Of a stretch of 13,906 bases of DNA, positions 13,038 to 13,906 are shown piece by piece; within the stretch, counting starts at the first letter, position 1; each line of letters starts with the position of its first letter. Made by a program: the position numbers and the translations under genes. Under the pieces are notes generated by a model. It ran no database searches. It saw nothing but the letters and a program-made list of their open reading frames with translations, and had not been told where the DNA came from. Origin of the DNA: an uncultured Variovorax sp. (GTDB lineage Bacteria > Pseudomonadota > Gammaproteobacteria > Burkholderiales > Burkholderiaceae); assembly GCA_946478645.1 (NCBI GenBank), contig CAMLCW010000102.1, positions 1-13,906 on the forward strand, given 5' to 3'.

Positions 13038-13906
13038 ATGAGATTCGCAACCATCGAAAAAGACGGCGCTGCCGTGGCAGCACTGTGTACGCAAGACGAG
13101 ATCTACGATCTCTCGGCCGTGCTCTCGCGCCAGCCGCGCGATCGCAGGAACGTCTTCGGCCTTGCCGATGGCGAGCCGCTGACGATGCTGCGGCTCATTG
13201 CCGCCGGCCCCGCGGGCCTGGCCCTGGGCCGGGAGGTGCTGGCCAGCCGCGGCGACTTCGCCACGGCGCGCAGCGACCTGCGCGACGTGCGGCTGCTCGC
13301 GCCGATACCGCGCCCGCCCAAGAACGTGTTCTGCCTCGGCCGCAACTATGCGGACCACATCCAGGAAGACAACCTGTCGCGCGACAAGGACACCGGGTTG
13401 CCGCAGCACCCGCAGTTCTTCACCAAGCCGCATACCGCCGTGGTGGGCCCTGGCGCGGACATTCGCTATGACGAGAAAGTGACGCGCCGCCTCGACTACG
13501 AGGTCGAGCTGGCCGTGGTGATCGGCACCGGCGGGCGCGACATCCCGGCCCGGAACGCCTACGACCACGTGTTCGGCTACACCATCGTCAACGACATCAC
13601 CGCGCGCGATCTCCAGAAGCGGCATGACCAGTGGTTCAAAGGCAAGGGACTCGACACCTTTTGCCCCATGGGGCCGTGGATCGTCACAGCGGACGAAATC
13701 GCCGATCCGCATGCGTTGCGGATCCAGTTGTCGGTCAATGGCGAACCGCGCCAGGACGCCAGCACCGGCGACATGATCTTCCGCATTCCCGAAACCATCG
13801 CCTCGCTGTCGGCCGGCTTGACGCTGGAGCCGGGCGACGTGATCGCAACGGGAACGCCGTCGGGCGTGGGGTATGCGATGAACCCGCGGCGCTGGCTGGC
13901 AGCGGG
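13038..13906 (+). CDS. Fumarylacetoacetate hydrolase (FAH)-family enzyme, C-terminus cut by window edge
   Basis: At least 289 residues from the ATG at 13038, open to the right edge. The N-terminus MRFATIEKDG and the segments KNVFCLGRNYADHIQE and FFTKPHTAVVGPG are typical of the family. The metal ligands are E155 and E157 in DYEVELAVVIG and D186 in NDITARD. The closing motif TGTPSGVGYAMNP (271-283) shows that only a short tail is missing. Members hydrolyse C-C bonds of beta-diketo acids, decarboxylate oxaloacetate-like acids or hydrate 2-oxo-pentenoates, all with Mg2+ or Mn2+. AAGGA is well placed as Shine-Dalgarno. It diverges from the IclR gene and likely acts late in the same catabolic route. 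The exact reaction cannot be told from sequence. Confidence 0.9.
   Translation, partial: MRFATIEKDGAAVAALCTQDEIYDLSAVLSRQPRDRRNVFGLADGEPLTMLRLIAAGPAGLALGREVLASRGDFATARSDLRDVRLLAPIPRPPKNVFCLGRNYADHIQEDNLSRDKDTGLPQHPQFFTKPHTAVVGPGADIRYDEKVTRRLDYEVELAVVIGTGGRDIPARNAYDHVFGYTIVNDITARDLQKRHDQWFKGKGLDTFCPMGPWIVTADEIADPHALRIQLSVNGEPRQDASTGDMIFRIPETIASLSAGLTLEPGDVIATGTPSGVGYAMNPRRWLAA

Overview
The window is very GC-rich, has tightly packed genes with ATGA-type overlaps, and encodes families typical of Burkholderiales. These include an orphan Bug/TctC-type solute-binding protein, a CaiB/BaiF CoA-transferase, a TctE-like sensor kinase and a DUF3649–PepSY iron-uptake pair. I infer a beta-proteobacterium of the Comamonadaceae, most like Variovorax or a close relative. 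No rRNA, tRNA, insertion sequence, prophage or CRISPR array is visible, and no gap between genes exceeds about 140 bases.

Left part (1-3014, all minus strand): a probable iron-responsive unit of a DUF3649 membrane protein followed by a large PepSY-associated membrane protein that runs off the left edge. It is preceded by a Fur-like palindrome and a -10 element. Upstream of it lie a CoiA-like nuclease-fold protein and a small ribbon-helix-helix antitoxin-like protein with no toxin gene beside it.

Middle (3152-9059, all plus strand): an SMP-30/gluconolactonase-like hydrolase; a 567-residue membrane-anchored protein with an N-terminal zinc ribbon and about four FxLYD-like beta-sandwich repeats; an OmpR-family response regulator overlapping a TctE-like histidine kinase; and a TerC/YjbE-family membrane protein. 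The kinase carries an Arg in place of the second Gly of its G1 ATP-binding box.

Right part (9199-13906): a compact catabolic module. A crotonase-fold enzyme, a CaiB/BaiF CoA-transferase and a Bug periplasmic binding protein form a probable plus-strand operon. An IclR-family regulator is convergent with it, and a fumarylacetoacetate-hydrolase-family enzyme, cut by the right edge, is divergent from the regulator. A perfect 15-bp-arm dyad (36 bp in all) in front of the crotonase gene is the natural candidate operator for the IclR protein. The set suggests uptake of an organic acid, CoA activation, crotonase chemistry and C-C bond hydrolysis or decarboxylation, but the substrate cannot be read from sequence.

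I see no convincing defence system or wholly new machinery. The best leads are the 36-bp dyad with its catabolic module, the zinc-ribbon/beta-repeat protein and the altered kinase G1 box.
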